A stretch of DNA of 64,000 nt from Vibrio sinensis (GTDB taxonomy: Bacteria; Pseudomonadota; Gammaproteobacteria; Enterobacterales; Vibrionaceae). Each line of letters starts with the position of its first letter. The first letter of the stretch is position 1. The stretch is from positions 62,001 to 126,000 of the forward strand of contig NZ_QVMU01000002.1 of assembly GCF_003605645.1 (NCBI RefSeq), given 5' to 3'. The notes under the pieces are model-generated. The model made no database searches. It saw only the letters and a list, made by a program, of their open reading frames with translations, and was not told where the DNA came from. The position numbers and the translations under genes are program-made. This document shows positions 33,548 through 43,736 of the stretch, one piece after another.

Positions 33548-34816
33548 CTATGCGCTCAATGCTTGTTCTAGATCCGCCAGAATATCATCGATGTGCTCGA
33601 TACCCACTGACAGACGAATCATTTCAGGACTAACTCCTGCACGTTTTTGTTCTTCATCGCTTAACTGACGGTGCGTCGTTGAAGCTGGGTGACAAGCAAG
33701 AGATTTCGCATCGCCAATGTTGACCAAGCGTTTAAATATTTGTAATGCATCATAAAAGCGTACACCAGCGTCATAGCCATCTTTCAAACCAAAAGATAGA
33801 ATTGCCGATGGCTTACCTTGCATGTATTTCTCTGCCAACGGGTAATGTGGTGAAGTAGGCAAACCTGCATAACTCACCCAGCTCACTTGTTCATGTTGAT
33901 TGAGAAACTCAGCCACTTTCAGCGCATTCTCAGTATGGCGCTCCATTCGAAGAGAAAGCGTTTCTAACCCTTGCATCAGCATAAACGCGTTCATTGGTGA
34001 CAACGCAGAACCGGTATTACGCAATGGTACCGTACGTGCTCGACCAATAAATGCCGCATCGCCAAAGGCTTCGGTATAAACCACACCATGGTAAGACGCT
34101 TCTGGCTGATTGAATACTGGGAAGCGGTCTTTATGCTGAGCCCATGGGAACTTGCCCGAATCAACAATCACACCACCGAGTGTCGTACCATGTCCACCCA
34201 CGTATTTTGTTAATGAATGCACAACGATATCTGCGCCAAACTCAATCGGCTTACACAAAACAGGCGTCGCAACCGTATTATCAACAATGACAGGCACACC
34301 CTGTGCATGAGCAAGTTCAGCAACACGTTCTAGGTCTATGATGTTCCCTGCCGGATTACCGATACTTTCGCAGTAAACCGCTTTGGTTTTTTCATCAATT
34401 AACTCCGCTAGGCTTTCTGGTTTATCATCTTTTGCAAAGCGTACTTCAATGCCTTGATTTGGCAACATATGAGCAAATAACGTGTATGTACCACCATACA
34501 GCTGAGGGGTAGAGACGATATTATCACCGATACCCGCCAAGGTTTGAATGGCATAATTGATTGCAGCACTACCCGCGCTAACTACTAAACCAGCAATCCC
34601 GCCCTCAAGAGCTGCCATACGTTTTTCTAAAACGTCATTGGTCGGATTCATGATTCGAGTATAAATATTACCGGGAACCGCAAGGTTAAAGAGATCTGCA
34701 CCATGTTGAGCATCATCAAACTCGTAAGCGACGGTTTGATAAATCGGTGTAGCTACTGATTTAGTGGTTGGATCGGTTTCGTAGCCGAAGTGAATCGATA
34801 AGGTTTCATCTTTCAT
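33548..34816 (-). CDS. metY: O-acetylhomoserine sulfhydrylase
   Basis: PLP enzyme of the Cys/Met metabolism family that makes homocysteine (or methionine with methanethiol) from O-acetylhomoserine. The 422-residue length and opening DETLSIHFGYETDPTTKSVATPIYQT are typical of MetY rather than shorter MetB or MetC. The PLP lysine lies in VHSLTKYVGGHGTTLGG; other marks are NIYTRIMNPTNDVLEKRMAALEGG, YGGTYTLFAHMLP and SLACHPASTTHRQLSDEEQ. No MetJ box or SAM riboswitch was found in the 162 bp upstream, although a MetJ-controlled transporter lies 3 kb away. It is divergent-less: the next leftward gene, a LysR regulator, also reads left upstream of it. Confidence 0.95.
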   Translation of the reverse strand: MKDETLSIHFGYETDPTTKSVATPIYQTVAYEFDDAQHGADLFNLAVPGNIYTRIMNPTNDVLEKRMAALEGGIAGLVVSAGSAAINYAIQTLAGIGDNIVSTPQLYGGTYTLFAHMLPNQGIEVRFAKDDKPESLAELIDEKTKAVYCESIGNPAGNIIDLERVAELAHAQGVPVIVDNTVATPVLCKPIEFGADIVVHSLTKYVGGHGTTLGGVIVDSGKFPWAQHKDRFPVFNQPEASYHGVVYTEAFGDAAFIGRARTVPLRNTGSALSPMNAFMLMQGLETLSLRMERHTENALKVAEFLNQHEQVSWVSYAGLPTSPHYPLAEKYMQGKPSAILSFGLKDGYDAGVRFYDALQIFKRLVNIGDAKSLACHPASTTHRQLSDEEQKRAGVSPEMIRLSVGIEHIDDILADLEQALSA

Positions 34817-34978
34817 AAATCATCCGTGATGTTGTGAGTATACCGCTATGATAATGCCGATTTTTCCCCGGCGAAGAAACCACCAACTGCAAGAGATTTG
34901 AAATTCATCAGAGAAGTCGATTTAGGACAAGATATCTTACTGGCCCAAATATTAGTTTTTCCTTGCAGTGATAATGCC

Positions 34979-35887
34979 TTAACCTTTCGCATTACTTGCG
35001 GCGATTTCACTAATCAACCAACAACGAAACGCTTCTGTGCTCTCACTGGGTTCTTGTACTAACAGAAAGTAACCCGCCTGTGCTTCAATCGCATCAAATG
35101 GAGCAATGAGCTTTCCATTTTGTATCTCATCAGCAACTAAAGCTTTCCTAGCGAGAGCAATACCGACACCCGCTTCTGCGGCAGACATCGACATGTCAGT
35201 ACGATTAAAAAAATGGCCATCAGCACTGTTAACTAAAACGCCATTCTGGCGTGCCCAGTATGCCCACTCATGATCCTGTGAGGCATGCTTCCAAGGCATC
35301 GCATCATGTAATAAGGTCATCGCGTTCCAATTGCTGGGAAGTGTTTTGTTCATCAACCAAGGATGCTGCTCAACATAGTGCGGACTAGCAACAGCGATCA
35401 ACTGCTCGGTCATTAATAGCTCCGCCTTCTGATTAGAATAAGTCAGTGGTCCATAATCGATCGCAATATCAAAATCGCCTTTGTCACTATCGACCAAGGC
35501 GCCCTCAGCAAATGTTTGAATCTGAATATCAGGATGTAAGCGTTGAAACTGATCGAGCCTAGGCACTAACCATTTAAAAGCAAATGATGGGGTTAACTTC
35601 AAACGAATCGATTGTGTCGATGAAGAAGCACAATGCTGCTCGACTACATTTGAAATTGAAGTAAATAATGGCGAAAGTTCAGAAACTAACTGCTGCCCAC
35701 GTTGTGTTAAGCGGATCCCACGGGAGTGGCGTTCAAATACACTAAAGCCTAACTGCTGCTCGGTAGCTAACAACTGCTGGCTCAATGCGCCTGTTGTCAG
35801 GTGTAAAGAACGGGAGGCTCGGCTCAGACTCGTATAGTTACTGAGTAAACAAATCAGTTTTAAACCTGACAACATCGAGTTATTCAT
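34979..35887 (-). CDS. LysR-family transcription regulator (GcvA-like)
   Basis: A 302-residue LysR regulator. The N-terminal helix-turn-helix (residues about 5-65) reads LSNYTSLSRASRSLHLTTGALSQQLLATEQQLGFSVFER with the typical LGFxxFER end; the effector domain follows from about residue 90. The ATG at 35887 has AGGA upstream and gives the normal length; an earlier ATG at 35917 would add ten residues. It is divergent from dadA across about 150 bp, the classical layout of LysR control, so it likely regulates dadA and perhaps the AGCS gene in response to an amino acid. The effector is not known. Confidence 0.9.
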   Translation of the reverse strand: MNNSMLSGLKLICLLSNYTSLSRASRSLHLTTGALSQQLLATEQQLGFSVFERHSRGIRLTQRGQQLVSELSPLFTSISNVVEQHCASSSTQSIRLKLTPSFAFKWLVPRLDQFQRLHPDIQIQTFAEGALVDSDKGDFDIAIDYGPLTYSNQKAELLMTEQLIAVASPHYVEQHPWLMNKTLPSNWNAMTLLHDAMPWKHASQDHEWAYWARQNGVLVNSADGHFFNRTDMSMSAAEAGVGIALARKALVADEIQNGKLIAPFDAIEAQAGYFLLVQEPSESTEAFRCWLISEIAASNAKG

Positions 35888-36037
35888 CTTATTCCTAGCT
35901 AAAAAATACTCATCCACACCCGCGCACTATCGCTTTGCGGTTTTAGTTTTACTAAACGCTGCTATCAATTTAAATCGATTGTTAACCACATGTAAATGAA
36001 ATTATTCTTGGCGACTCTAAAAGTGAGAGGCGTTCAA

Positions 36038-37297
36038 ATGAAAATAGCAGTATTAGGAAGTGGAGTTATTGGGGTGACATCCGCTTGGTATCTTTCTCAA
36101 CTAGGCCATGATGTGACTGTCATTGATCGGCAACATCAGGTCGCTGAAGAAACCAGTTTTGCTAATGCTGGGCAAATATCCTATGGCTATTCCTCCCCTT
36201 GGGCTGCGCCGGGCATTCCAACCAAAGCCCTCGGTTGGTTGTTTTCCAAGCATGCACCACTAAAAATAAAACCCTCTCTTAGCCCAGAGCTACTTAGCTG
36301 GGTGTCTAAGATGTTGGTTAACTGTCAAGCGACACATTATAAGAACAATAAATCACGTATGTTACGACTTGCGATGCATAGCCAGCAGTGCTTAAGTGAG
36401 CTTCGCAATACACTCCCTCTTGATTATCAAGGCCGACAGAAAGGCACTTTACAATTATTTCGTACCCCGCAGCAGCTCAAGGCGATAGAAAAAGATCTGC
36501 GTTTATTAGAGCAAAGTGGTACACGCCACCAAATGTTAGACGTGGCTCAATGTATCAAGCAAGAGCCGGGTTTATTGCCCGTCGAAGACAAAATAATTGG
36601 CGGACTGCATCTACCGGAAGATGAAACTGGCGACTGTTATTTATTTACCCAACAACTCGCACAACATGCTAAGCGGGCCGGCGTTAAATTCATGTTCAAT
36701 ACCCATATTCAAGGGTTAAAGCATCATGACGACACAATTTACGCAGTACAGACGGATCAAGGCGATGTTGAAGCGGACGCATTTGTTGTTGCTCTTGGAA
36801 GCTACTCACCCCAATTACTGCGCCCCTTAAATCTCGATCTTCCGATTTATCCAGTGAAAGGTTACTCACTCACCTTACCGATTATTAACCCAGATTTTGC
36901 ACCTCAATCAACGATTATGGATGAAACCTATAAGGTCGCTCTCACTCGTTTCGACGACCGTATTCGCGTCGCGGGTACTGCCGAATTAGCTGGATTTGAT
37001 CACTCTTTACCCGATAAACGCTTAGCAACCATCAAACACGTCGTTCAGGATTTATTTCCCAACGGTGTTAACTTTGAACAAGCCGAATATTGGACTGGCT
37101 TTCGTCCTATGACCCCCGATGGGACACCGATTGTAGGCAAAACATCGTTTTCAAATCTTTATACGAATACGGGACATGGCACCTTGGGGTGGACAATGGC
37201 GTGTGGCTCTGCGCAGTTGCTAGCGGATGTGGTAACGCAGTGTCAGCCCGTCGTAACCCAACATGATGAATTTAATCTGTCACGTTACACACACTGA
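36038..37297 (+). CDS. dadA: D-amino acid dehydrogenase, DadA-type
   Basis: Membrane-associated flavoprotein that oxidatively deaminates D-amino acids such as D-alanine to keto acids, feeding electrons to quinones. The 419-residue protein has the FAD motif GSGVIG (7-12), SFANAGQISYGYSSPWAAPG with the exact DadA-type SFANAGQ, YPVKGYSLT, and the C-terminal TGFRPMTPDGTPIVG and NTGHGTLGWTMACGS. The ATG at 36038 follows GAGAGG and places the fold at the N-terminus. It is divergent from a LysR gene and followed about 300 bp later by an alanine/glycine symporter gene. No alanine racemase gene is adjacent. It is more like canonical DadA than its paralogue at 15669. Confidence 0.92.
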   Translation: MKIAVLGSGVIGVTSAWYLSQLGHDVTVIDRQHQVAEETSFANAGQISYGYSSPWAAPGIPTKALGWLFSKHAPLKIKPSLSPELLSWVSKMLVNCQATHYKNNKSRMLRLAMHSQQCLSELRNTLPLDYQGRQKGTLQLFRTPQQLKAIEKDLRLLEQSGTRHQMLDVAQCIKQEPGLLPVEDKIIGGLHLPEDETGDCYLFTQQLAQHAKRAGVKFMFNTHIQGLKHHDDTIYAVQTDQGDVEADAFVVALGSYSPQLLRPLNLDLPIYPVKGYSLTLPIINPDFAPQSTIMDETYKVALTRFDDRIRVAGTAELAGFDHSLPDKRLATIKHVVQDLFPNGVNFEQAEYWTGFRPMTPDGTPIVGKTSFSNLYTNTGHGTLGWTMACGSAQLLADVVTQCQPVVTQHDEFNLSRYTH

Positions 37298-37475
37298 TCC
37301 ACCTCCCAACAACATTTTATATGGTGGTATCCCGTTCATACAGAGAACTTACCACCTTTATTAGTTTGAATTTAAATGCATTACTCATGAATTAATTGAT
37401 CATTTTCGTTTAAAACACCAAATGAAATTAATTTAATAAACATTTAAACCAGTGCAATTAAAAACAACAGCATTT

Positions 37476-37491
37476 TGTGCTCACCATCACG
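37476..37491. promoter_or_regulatory. Possible CRP site upstream of the AGCS gene
   Basis: TGTGC, six bases, TCACG: 8 of 10 conserved half-site bases of the CRP consensus TGTGA-N6-TCACA. It lies about 100 bp before the symporter start, in a 296-bp gene-free AT-rich region. Weak evidence only. Confidence 0.35.
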
Positions 37492-37593
37492 ACATTTGAA
37501 CTCAAAAGATACTTTATTTAACAATTAACTTACATAAAGGTTAATATTTCACCCACATTACAAACACAACAACAGCAACAGGGAAAAACGCTT

Positions 37594-39141
37594 ATGCAGT
37601 CTTTCGTTGATTTTATGAATGGAATCATTTGGAGCCCAGCGCTCATCTACCTATGTTTAGGTGCAGGTTTGTTCTATTCCATCACGACTCGATTCGTTCA
37701 AATCCGTCACTTTTTCGAAATGTGGCGCCTACTTTTATCTGGAAAAAGCTCGAGCAAGGGTATTTCCTCGTTCCAAGCACTTGCCGTTTCTCTATCTGGC
37801 CGTGTAGGTACAGGTAATATCGCTGGTGTTGCTGCCGCAATCGGATTTGGTGGCCCTGGTGCTATTTTCTGGATGTGGACCGTCGCATTTTTCGGTGCGG
37901 CTACGGCGTATGCTGAATCAACTCTGGCTCAAATCTACAAAGAAGAAGATGACGGCCAATTCCGCGGTGGTCCAGCTTATTACATTGAAAAAGCGATGGG
38001 ACAAAAGTGGTATGCGTGGATATTTGCTATCGCGACAATCTTTGCATGTGGTGTCTTACTTCCTGGCGTTCAGTCCAATAGTATCGGTAATGCGGTTGAA
38101 GCTGCATTTGGTACTGGCGATATGATCGAAACGGCTATCGGTACATTCAGTTTTGCTAAAATCCTTACCGGTACCGTTATTTGTATTATCCTAGCCTTTA
38201 TCATTTTTGGTGGTGTAAAGCGTATTGCTAGCTTTACTCAGGTTGTCGTGCCTTTCATGGCTCTAGCTTACATCATTACTGCGTTTATCATCATCCTACT
38301 GAATATCGGTGAAATACCACGTATCATCGGAATGATCCTCGATGACGCATTCACGCCTATGGCTGGATTTGGTGCCGCGATTGGTTGGGGTGTGAAACGT
38401 GGAGTCTACTCAAATGAAGCGGGTCAAGGTACAGGTCCACATGCAGCTGCAGCAGCTAATGTGGATCACCCAGCCCAGCAAGGCCTCGTACAATCTTTTT
38501 CTATCTATATCGATACATTACTCGTTTGTTCTGCGACAGCATTTATGATTTTAATCACAGGTGCATACAATGTTCAGGGAGTAATGGAAGGTGCATTCTT
38601 GGTTCAAAACCTGCCACCTGAAATCGGTGCGAATGGCCCTGTATTTACACAGCTTGCGATTGAAAGTGCCCTACCTGGTGTCGGTAAACCATTTATCGCC
38701 CTAGCACTATTCTTCTTCTCATTTACCACTATTTTGGCTTACTACTACATTGCTGAAACTAACATTGCGTACATTCGCCGTACATTCAAAGTGAATGGCA
38801 TGATGTTTATTCTTAAGCTCGTGTTGATTTCAGCCGTCTTTTACGGCGCAGTAAAAACAGCTGATTTAGCTTGGGCAATGGGTGATGTTGGTGTGGGCTT
38901 GATGGCTTGGCTAAACATCGTCGGTATCCTAATTATTTTCTTCATGTCGAAGCCTGCACTAAAAGCACTAGCTGATTACGAAGAACAACAAAAACGTGGT
39001 GTGACGGAGTTTATTTTCAACCCGGTAAAACTAGGGATTAAAGGTGCGGATTACTGGGAACAGAAATACAAACGTAAGACCGGTAACGAACCTAAAGAAG
39101 AAGAAGAAAAAACCAACATCGTCGAACAGCCATCCGCTTAA
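37594..39141 (+). CDS. Sodium:alanine/glycine symporter (AGCS family)
   Basis: A 515-residue inner-membrane transporter of the AGCS (DagA/AlsT) family, which imports alanine or glycine with sodium. Typical segments: SSFQALAVSLSGRVGTGNIAGVAAAI, GPGAIFWMWTVAFFGAATAY, the FRGGPAYYIEKAMGQKW loop, and WGVKRGVYSNEAGQGTGPHAAAAA. About 10-11 hydrophobic segments precede a charged, Glu-rich tail (GNEPKEEEEKTN). A GGGA ribosome binding site lies upstream. The placement after dadA suggests uptake of D- or L-alanine or glycine for oxidation. A bidirectional terminator ends it. Confidence 0.94.
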   Translation: MQSFVDFMNGIIWSPALIYLCLGAGLFYSITTRFVQIRHFFEMWRLLLSGKSSSKGISSFQALAVSLSGRVGTGNIAGVAAAIGFGGPGAIFWMWTVAFFGAATAYAESTLAQIYKEEDDGQFRGGPAYYIEKAMGQKWYAWIFAIATIFACGVLLPGVQSNSIGNAVEAAFGTGDMIETAIGTFSFAKILTGTVICIILAFIIFGGVKRIASFTQVVVPFMALAYIITAFIIILLNIGEIPRIIGMILDDAFTPMAGFGAAIGWGVKRGVYSNEAGQGTGPHAAAAANVDHPAQQGLVQSFSIYIDTLLVCSATAFMILITGAYNVQGVMEGAFLVQNLPPEIGANGPVFTQLAIESALPGVGKPFIALALFFFSFTTILAYYYIAETNIAYIRRTFKVNGMMFILKLVLISAVFYGAVKTADLAWAMGDVGVGLMAWLNIVGILIIFFMSKPALKALADYEEQQKRGVTEFIFNPVKLGIKGADYWEQKYKRKTGNEPKEEEEKTNIVEQPSA

Positions 39142-39200
39142 ATAATAAAGCAGTGGTTCTAATGTCTAATTTAGATTTCAACGATTAGGCACAAAGATAA

Positions 39201-39236
39201 AGAAAAGGGTTAGCTATTGGCTAACCCTTTTCTTTT
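39201..39236. terminator. Bidirectional terminator between AGCS gene and satP
   Basis: Stem AGAAAAGGGTTAGC / GGCTAACCCTTTTCT (loop TATT), rich in A on the left and T on the right, so it can stop both converging transcripts. Confidence 0.88.
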
Positions 39237-39261
39237 CATCGTATAACGAACAATAGAGCGA

Positions 39262-39858
39262 TTAAGCTGCTACTTGTTCAGCTGCAACGATTGGCTTGAT
39301 ACGCTTTTCGCCAACAGGCAGTACTACGCGACCGAATTCATTGTTAAGAACTTGAGCCATTGCGAAGTAGATTGCACTTGCGCCACAGAAGATACCTTCG
39401 ATACCAGCAATAGTACCGATTACAGTGCTACCAGTGAAATCGCGAGCAGCTAGCAGGAAGAATAGGATAGTTAGAGAACCAAACACTACTTGCTTCGCTG
39501 TTGGGTAGCATAGTGAACCAATGAACATGAAACCAGTGAAGATACCCCATAATGTTAGGTACCAACCCATGAAGCTGTGTGGGCTTGGTTCTAGACCCAT
39601 TTTAGGCATTACTAGCAAACCAACAAGAGTTAGCCAGAATAGACCGTAGGAGGTAAACGCTGTTGTACCAAACGTATCACCACGCTTAAAGCACATCATA
39701 CCTACAAGCACTTGACCTAGGCCACCGTAGAAGATGCCCATAGCCAGAATCATAGAGTCAATTGGGAAAAAGCCTGCGTTATGGATGTTTAGCAGGATGG
39801 TTGTCATACCGAAGCCCATTAGACCTAATGGTGCTGGGTTAGCCAGTTTTGTAGACAT
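39262..39858 (-). CDS. satP: Acetate/succinate transporter SatP (GPR1/FUN34/YaaH family)
   Basis: A 198-residue, six-helix inner-membrane protein that forms a hexameric channel for acetate and succinate. The family signature [14 protein letters not shown] lies at the N-terminus, followed by the membrane segments and an [16 protein letters not shown] motif near the end. The ATG at 39858 has AAGG upstream; a start six codons earlier is less likely. It converges on the AGCS gene. The 5' gap toward guaA holds a terminator and an ERIC-like repeat, so it has its own promoter. Regulation cannot be read. Confidence 0.92.
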   Translation of the reverse strand: MSTKLANPAPLGLMGFGMTTILLNIHNAGFFPIDSMILAMGIFYGGLGQVLVGMMCFKRGDTFGTTAFTSYGLFWLTLVGLLVMPKMGLEPSPHSFMGWYLTLWGIFTGFMFIGSLCYPTAKQVVFGSLTILFFLLAARDFTGSTVIGTIAGIEGIFCGASAIYFAMAQVLNNEFGRVVLPVGEKRIKPIVAAEQVAA

Positions 39859-40111
39859 TGGGGTGTACCTTTTCAAAAAATGTGATAAAAATTACGCGCA
39901 GATTTTAAGGGTGGTCAGAATAAACACAACAGCAATTGACTGAAAACTTATATTACATAAATAAACACTTAGTCATATAGACAGGAAAGTGTCGACATTT
40001 TTCACGAAAAGCCAATAAACCAACAAGAAAAACCCAGTAAAATTTCAACCTCCCACCCCAGCATTTGCGCGTAAAAACAGCAACTTCCACCCAAATTGCT
40101 AACAAAATATA

Positions 40112-40135
40112 CAAAAAAACCAGCCCGAAGGCTGG
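40112..40135 (-). terminator. Terminator downstream of guaA
   Basis: Stem CCAGCC / GGCTGG with a CGAA loop. On the minus strand it is followed by TTTTTTT. It is separated from the guaA stop by the ERIC-like element. Confidence 0.8.
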
Positions 40136-40173
40136 CTTTACTATTTTAATTTTTACGTCAAATACGCAAACTC

Positions 40174-40299
40174 ATTCCCAAAATAGTTGGAGTTGCAACT
40201 AGGCGACAAGCCATTTCAGCCCAATGAGCATAGGTTTACTATGTGATTAGGATGAAATGGATAAATCAACAACGTTGCTACTTCAAATATGACAGGAAT
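40174..40299. repeat. ERIC-like repetitive element
   Basis: About 126 bp matching the ERIC layout by memory: left end with GTTGGAGTTGCAACTAGGCG, a CCAATGAGCATAGG / CTATGTGATTAGGATGAA centre, and AACGTTGCTACTTCAAATATG near the right end. It is an imperfect palindrome with terminal ATTCC / GGAAT. It ends one base before the guaA stop codon, so it lies in the guaA 3' untranslated region. ERICs are about 127 bp in enterobacteria and vibrios. Confidence 0.85.
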
Positions 40300-40300
40300 A

Positions 40301-41854
40301 TTATTCCCATTCGATCGTCGCTGGTGGCTTACCTGAAATATCGTAAACCACACGTGAGATACCGTTAACTTCGTTAATGATACGGTTAGAAACCTTACCT
40401 AGGAAGTCGTATGGTAGGTGCGCCCAGTGAGCAGTCATAAAGTCGATAGTTTCTACCGCACGTAGCGATACAACCCAATCGTATTTACGGCCATCACCCA
40501 TTACGCCTACAGAGCGTACTGGTAGGAACACGGTGAATGCTTGTGATACTTTGTTGTAAAGATCTGCAGCATGAAGCTCTTCAATGAAGATAGCATCAGC
40601 GCGACGTAGCAAGTCACAGTATTCTTTTTTCACTTCACCAAGAACACGAACGCCAAGGCCTGGTCCTGGGAATGGGTGGCGGTAAAGCATGTTGTAAGGT
40701 AGGCCAAGTTCTAGACCAATCTTACGTACTTCATCTTTAAATAGCTCACGTAGTGGCTCAACCAAGCCCATTTCCATATCGTCTGGCAATCCGCCTACGT
40801 TATGGTGAGATTTGATCACATGTGCTTTGCCTGTTTTAGACGCAGCTGATTCGATAACGTCTGGGTAGATCGTACCTTGTGCTAACCATTTAGCGTTAGT
40901 CAGTTTCTTCGACTCTTCATCAAAGATATCTACGAATACGTGACCGATGATCTTACGTTTCGTTTCAGGATCTGACTCGCCTTCTAGCGCTTTAAGGAAG
41001 CGCTCTTCTGCGTCAACTTTGATGATGTTTAGACCAAATTGGTCACCAAACATTTCCATCACTTGTTGGCCTTCGTTTAAACGAAGTAGACCGTTATCAA
41101 CAAATACGCACGTTAGTTTGTCGCCGATTGCACGGTGTGCAAGCATTGCAACAACAGAAGAGTCAACACCGCCAGATAGACCAAGGATTACTTCGTCATC
41201 GCCCACTTGCTCTTTAATACGAGCAACAGCATCTTCAATGATAGATTCAGAAGTCCATAGACGCTCACAACCACATACATTTAGTACGAAGTTTTCTAGC
41301 ATTTTAAGGCCGTTTTTAGTGTGCGTTACTTCTGGGTGGAACTGAACGCCGTAGTATTTTTTCTCTTCATTCGCCATCGCTGCGTACGGACAAGTATCCG
41401 TTTGAGCAATTTTGGTAAAATCGGCTGGAATTTCAACGACTTTATCGCCGTGACTCATCCAAACATCTTGTGTAACTTCAAGGTCTGCAAAAAGTGCTGA
41501 TTCACCTGTCAATTTCACTGCTGCGTAGCCGAATTCACGCTCATCAGAACCAGCAACTTTACCACCTAGTTGCTCAGCCATGGTTTGCATGCCGTAACAT
41601 ACACCGAAGACTGGAACACCTGAATCAAATACATATTGAGGTGCACGTGGAGAATTCGCTTCAGTTACACTTTCAGGGCCACCAGAAAGGATGATGCCGT
41701 CTGGATTGAATTCACGAATATCCGCTTCTTCTACATCCCAGCTCCAAAGTTCACAGTAAACGCCAATTTCGCGTACACGGCGTGCTACTAACTGAGTGTA
41801 TTGAGAACCGAAGTCCAGAATCAGAATACGTTGGTCATGAATATTTTTAGTCAT
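40301..41854 (-). CDS. guaA: GMP synthase (glutamine-hydrolysing)
   Basis: Converts XMP to GMP using glutamine and ATP. The 517-residue protein is near-identical in layout to E. coli GuaA: N-terminal class I glutamine amidotransferase with catalytic Cys in [11 protein letters not shown] and His in [11 protein letters not shown], the ATP-pyrophosphatase P-loop [11 protein letters not shown], and the C-terminal dimerisation domain ending [10 protein letters not shown]. Start is the ATG at 41854, giving MTKNIHDQ; a TTG three codons upstream was rejected. It lies about 180 bp after guaB on the same strand. A PurR-like box in that gap suggests purine control. Confidence 0.98.
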   Translation of the reverse strand: MTKNIHDQRILILDFGSQYTQLVARRVREIGVYCELWSWDVEEADIREFNPDGIILSGGPESVTEANSPRAPQYVFDSGVPVFGVCYGMQTMAEQLGGKVAGSDEREFGYAAVKLTGESALFADLEVTQDVWMSHGDKVVEIPADFTKIAQTDTCPYAAMANEEKKYYGVQFHPEVTHTKNGLKMLENFVLNVCGCERLWTSESIIEDAVARIKEQVGDDEVILGLSGGVDSSVVAMLAHRAIGDKLTCVFVDNGLLRLNEGQQVMEMFGDQFGLNIIKVDAEERFLKALEGESDPETKRKIIGHVFVDIFDEESKKLTNAKWLAQGTIYPDVIESAASKTGKAHVIKSHHNVGGLPDDMEMGLVEPLRELFKDEVRKIGLELGLPYNMLYRHPFPGPGLGVRVLGEVKKEYCDLLRRADAIFIEELHAADLYNKVSQAFTVFLPVRSVGVMGDGRKYDWVVSLRAVETIDFMTAHWAHLPYDFLGKVSNRIINEVNGISRVVYDISGKPPATIEWE

Positions 41855-41997
41855 TTTAGGCAATCTTATCGTTAACCTCAGCTAAGCGGTATCGCTTGAG
41901 AAGACCCACATTATATGGATGTTCTATCCTGAGCTAAGGTTATAGGTTATGAAATCGAGGCGAGTTTACCCGCCTCTTATCAATGCTTCAAGGAAAA

Positions 41998-42013
41998 AAG
42001 CAAACGTTTACGT
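41998..42013. promoter_or_regulatory. PurR operator in the guaB-guaA gap
   Basis: AAGCAAACGTTTACGT matches the PurR consensus (ANGCAANCGNTTNCNT) at all fixed positions. It lies about 145 bp upstream of the guaA start and 25 bp after the guaB stop. A short stem-loop (GAGGCG / CGCCTC at 41957-41976) follows nearer guaA. Confidence 0.8.
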
Positions 42014-42037
42014 CATGGTTCTTTGGCTAAGTAAAGA

Positions 42038-43501
42038 TTAACCGCGACGGTAGTTTGGTGCTTCCTTAGTGATCTGAACGTCGTGTACGTGTGATTCAGC
42101 CATGCCCGCACCAGAGATACGAACAAATTCTGCTTTAGTACGCATAACTTCGATCGTTGCTGAGCCAGTTAGACCCATGCTTGAACGAAGACCCCCCATT
42201 TGTTGGTGAACGATCTCTTTCAGGTGACCTTTGTATGCGATACGACCTTCAATACCCTCTGGAACCAGCTTGTCTGCTGCGTTGTCAGATTGGAAGTAAC
42301 GATCTGAAGAACCTTGAGACATTGCACCTAATGAGCCCATGCCACGGTAAGATTTGTATGAACGACCATTGAAAAGAATCACTTCGCCCGGTGCTTCTTC
42401 AGTACCTGCGAACATTGAACCAACCATCACACATGATGCGCCAGCTGCGATTGCTTTACAGATATCGCCAGAGAAACGGATACCACCATCAGCGATAACT
42501 GGGATACCGTATTGATCTGCTACTTCAACCGCATCAGCAATAGCAGTAACTTGTGGAACACCTACGCCAGTTACGATACGAGTAGTACAGATTGAACCAG
42601 GGCCGATACCCACTTTTACAGCGCTTACACCAGCTTCGATAAGAGCTTTAGCGCCCGCACCAGTTGCTACGTTGCCGCCAATGATGTCTAGATCAGGGAA
42701 TGCTGCGCGCGTTTCGCGAATACGGTTAAGAACACCCTCAGAATGACCGTGAGAAGAGTCGATAAGTAGTACGTCCACACCCGCTTCAACAAGTGCTCTA
42801 ACACGCTCTTCGTTACCAGCACCTGCACCAACTGCGGCACCAACACGTAAGCGACCTTGCGCATCTTTACACGCGTTTGGTTTCGTTTCTGCTTTATGGA
42901 AATCTTTTGCTGTAATCATACCAGTCAGTTGGAACTCATCGTTCACGACCAATACTTTTTCAACACGTGCACTGTGCATCTTCTCTTGAACTTCTTCACG
43001 AGATGCACCCTCTTTTACTGAAGCTAAGCGCTCTTTAGGCGTCATAACTGCATTAACTTTCTTAGTTAAGTCAGTTACAAAACGTACGTCACGACCAGTG
43101 ATGATACCAACAAGCTCATTGCTTTCAGTAACAACTGGGAAACCAGCAAAGCCATGTTTCTTAGTTAATTCAACAACATCAGCAATCGTTGCATCAGGAT
43201 GTACAGTAACAGGAGCTGAAACCACACCAGCTTCAAAGATTTTCACTAAGTGAACTTGCTCTGCTTGCTGTTCGATAGACATATTCTTGTGGATGAAACC
43301 AATGCCGCCTTCTTGTGCAAGTGCAATTGCAAGGCGCGCTTCAGTTACTGTGTCCATAGACGCAGAAATCATTGGGATGTTCAGAGAAATGTTTTTCGTC
43401 AGCTGGGTGCGAAGATCAGCTGTATTTGGGAGAACAGTGGAGTGAGCTGGCACGAGTAGTACGTCATCGAATGTCAGCGCTTCTTTGGCAATTCTTAGCA
43501 T
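42038..43501 (-). CDS. guaB: IMP dehydrogenase
   Basis: Oxidises IMP to XMP with NAD, the committed step to guanine nucleotides. The 487-residue protein has the catalytic loop [18 protein letters not shown] with the active-site Cys, tandem CBS domains near residues 90-205 ([19 protein letters not shown] and [17 protein letters not shown]), and the flap [19 protein letters not shown]. The ATG at 43501 matches the usual start [13 protein letters not shown]; an in-frame TTG two codons upstream was rejected. It is divergent from xseA and followed by guaA. Confidence 0.98.
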   Translation of the reverse strand: MLRIAKEALTFDDVLLVPAHSTVLPNTADLRTQLTKNISLNIPMISASMDTVTEARLAIALAQEGGIGFIHKNMSIEQQAEQVHLVKIFEAGVVSAPVTVHPDATIADVVELTKKHGFAGFPVVTESNELVGIITGRDVRFVTDLTKKVNAVMTPKERLASVKEGASREEVQEKMHSARVEKVLVVNDEFQLTGMITAKDFHKAETKPNACKDAQGRLRVGAAVGAGAGNEERVRALVEAGVDVLLIDSSHGHSEGVLNRIRETRAAFPDLDIIGGNVATGAGAKALIEAGVSAVKVGIGPGSICTTRIVTGVGVPQVTAIADAVEVADQYGIPVIADGGIRFSGDICKAIAAGASCVMVGSMFAGTEEAPGEVILFNGRSYKSYRGMGSLGAMSQGSSDRYFQSDNAADKLVPEGIEGRIAYKGHLKEIVHQQMGGLRSSMGLTGSATIEVMRTKAEFVRISGAGMAESHVHDVQITKEAPNYRRG

Positions 43502-43667
43502 TTGCAATATCTCACAATTAGAGGAGTAAAAAAAAGTAATCCGGTCTCATCGTTTCGCATAATGAGGGTAGCGAGTTGTTTAAACTAAGCTACATTTGGA
43601 TTAGATATTGCGGTGGGATTATACGGTCAACAGATACGCTTGACCACAAATTTTTTTAATTTTTTTC

Positions 43668-43695
43668 TTGCATTTACCCCCTTGCTATGTATTAT
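43668..43695 (+). promoter_or_regulatory. Probable sigma-70 promoter of xseA
   Basis: TTGCAT (43668-43673), a 16-nt spacer, and TATTAT (43690-43695), about 40 nt before the xseA GTG start. Confidence 0.5.
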
Positions 43696-43736
43696 ATTGC
43701 CGCTAACTTCCATACTCACGCCCACGGAAATTAGCT

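Noticed and set aside
34817..34978. SAM riboswitch or MetJ boxes before metY
   Set aside because: No riboswitch-like conserved core and no AGACGTCT-like pair is present.
39878..39896. TGTGATAAAAATTACG as a CRP site near satP
   Set aside because: The right half matches only 3 of 5 bases and the site would lie between promoter and start codon.
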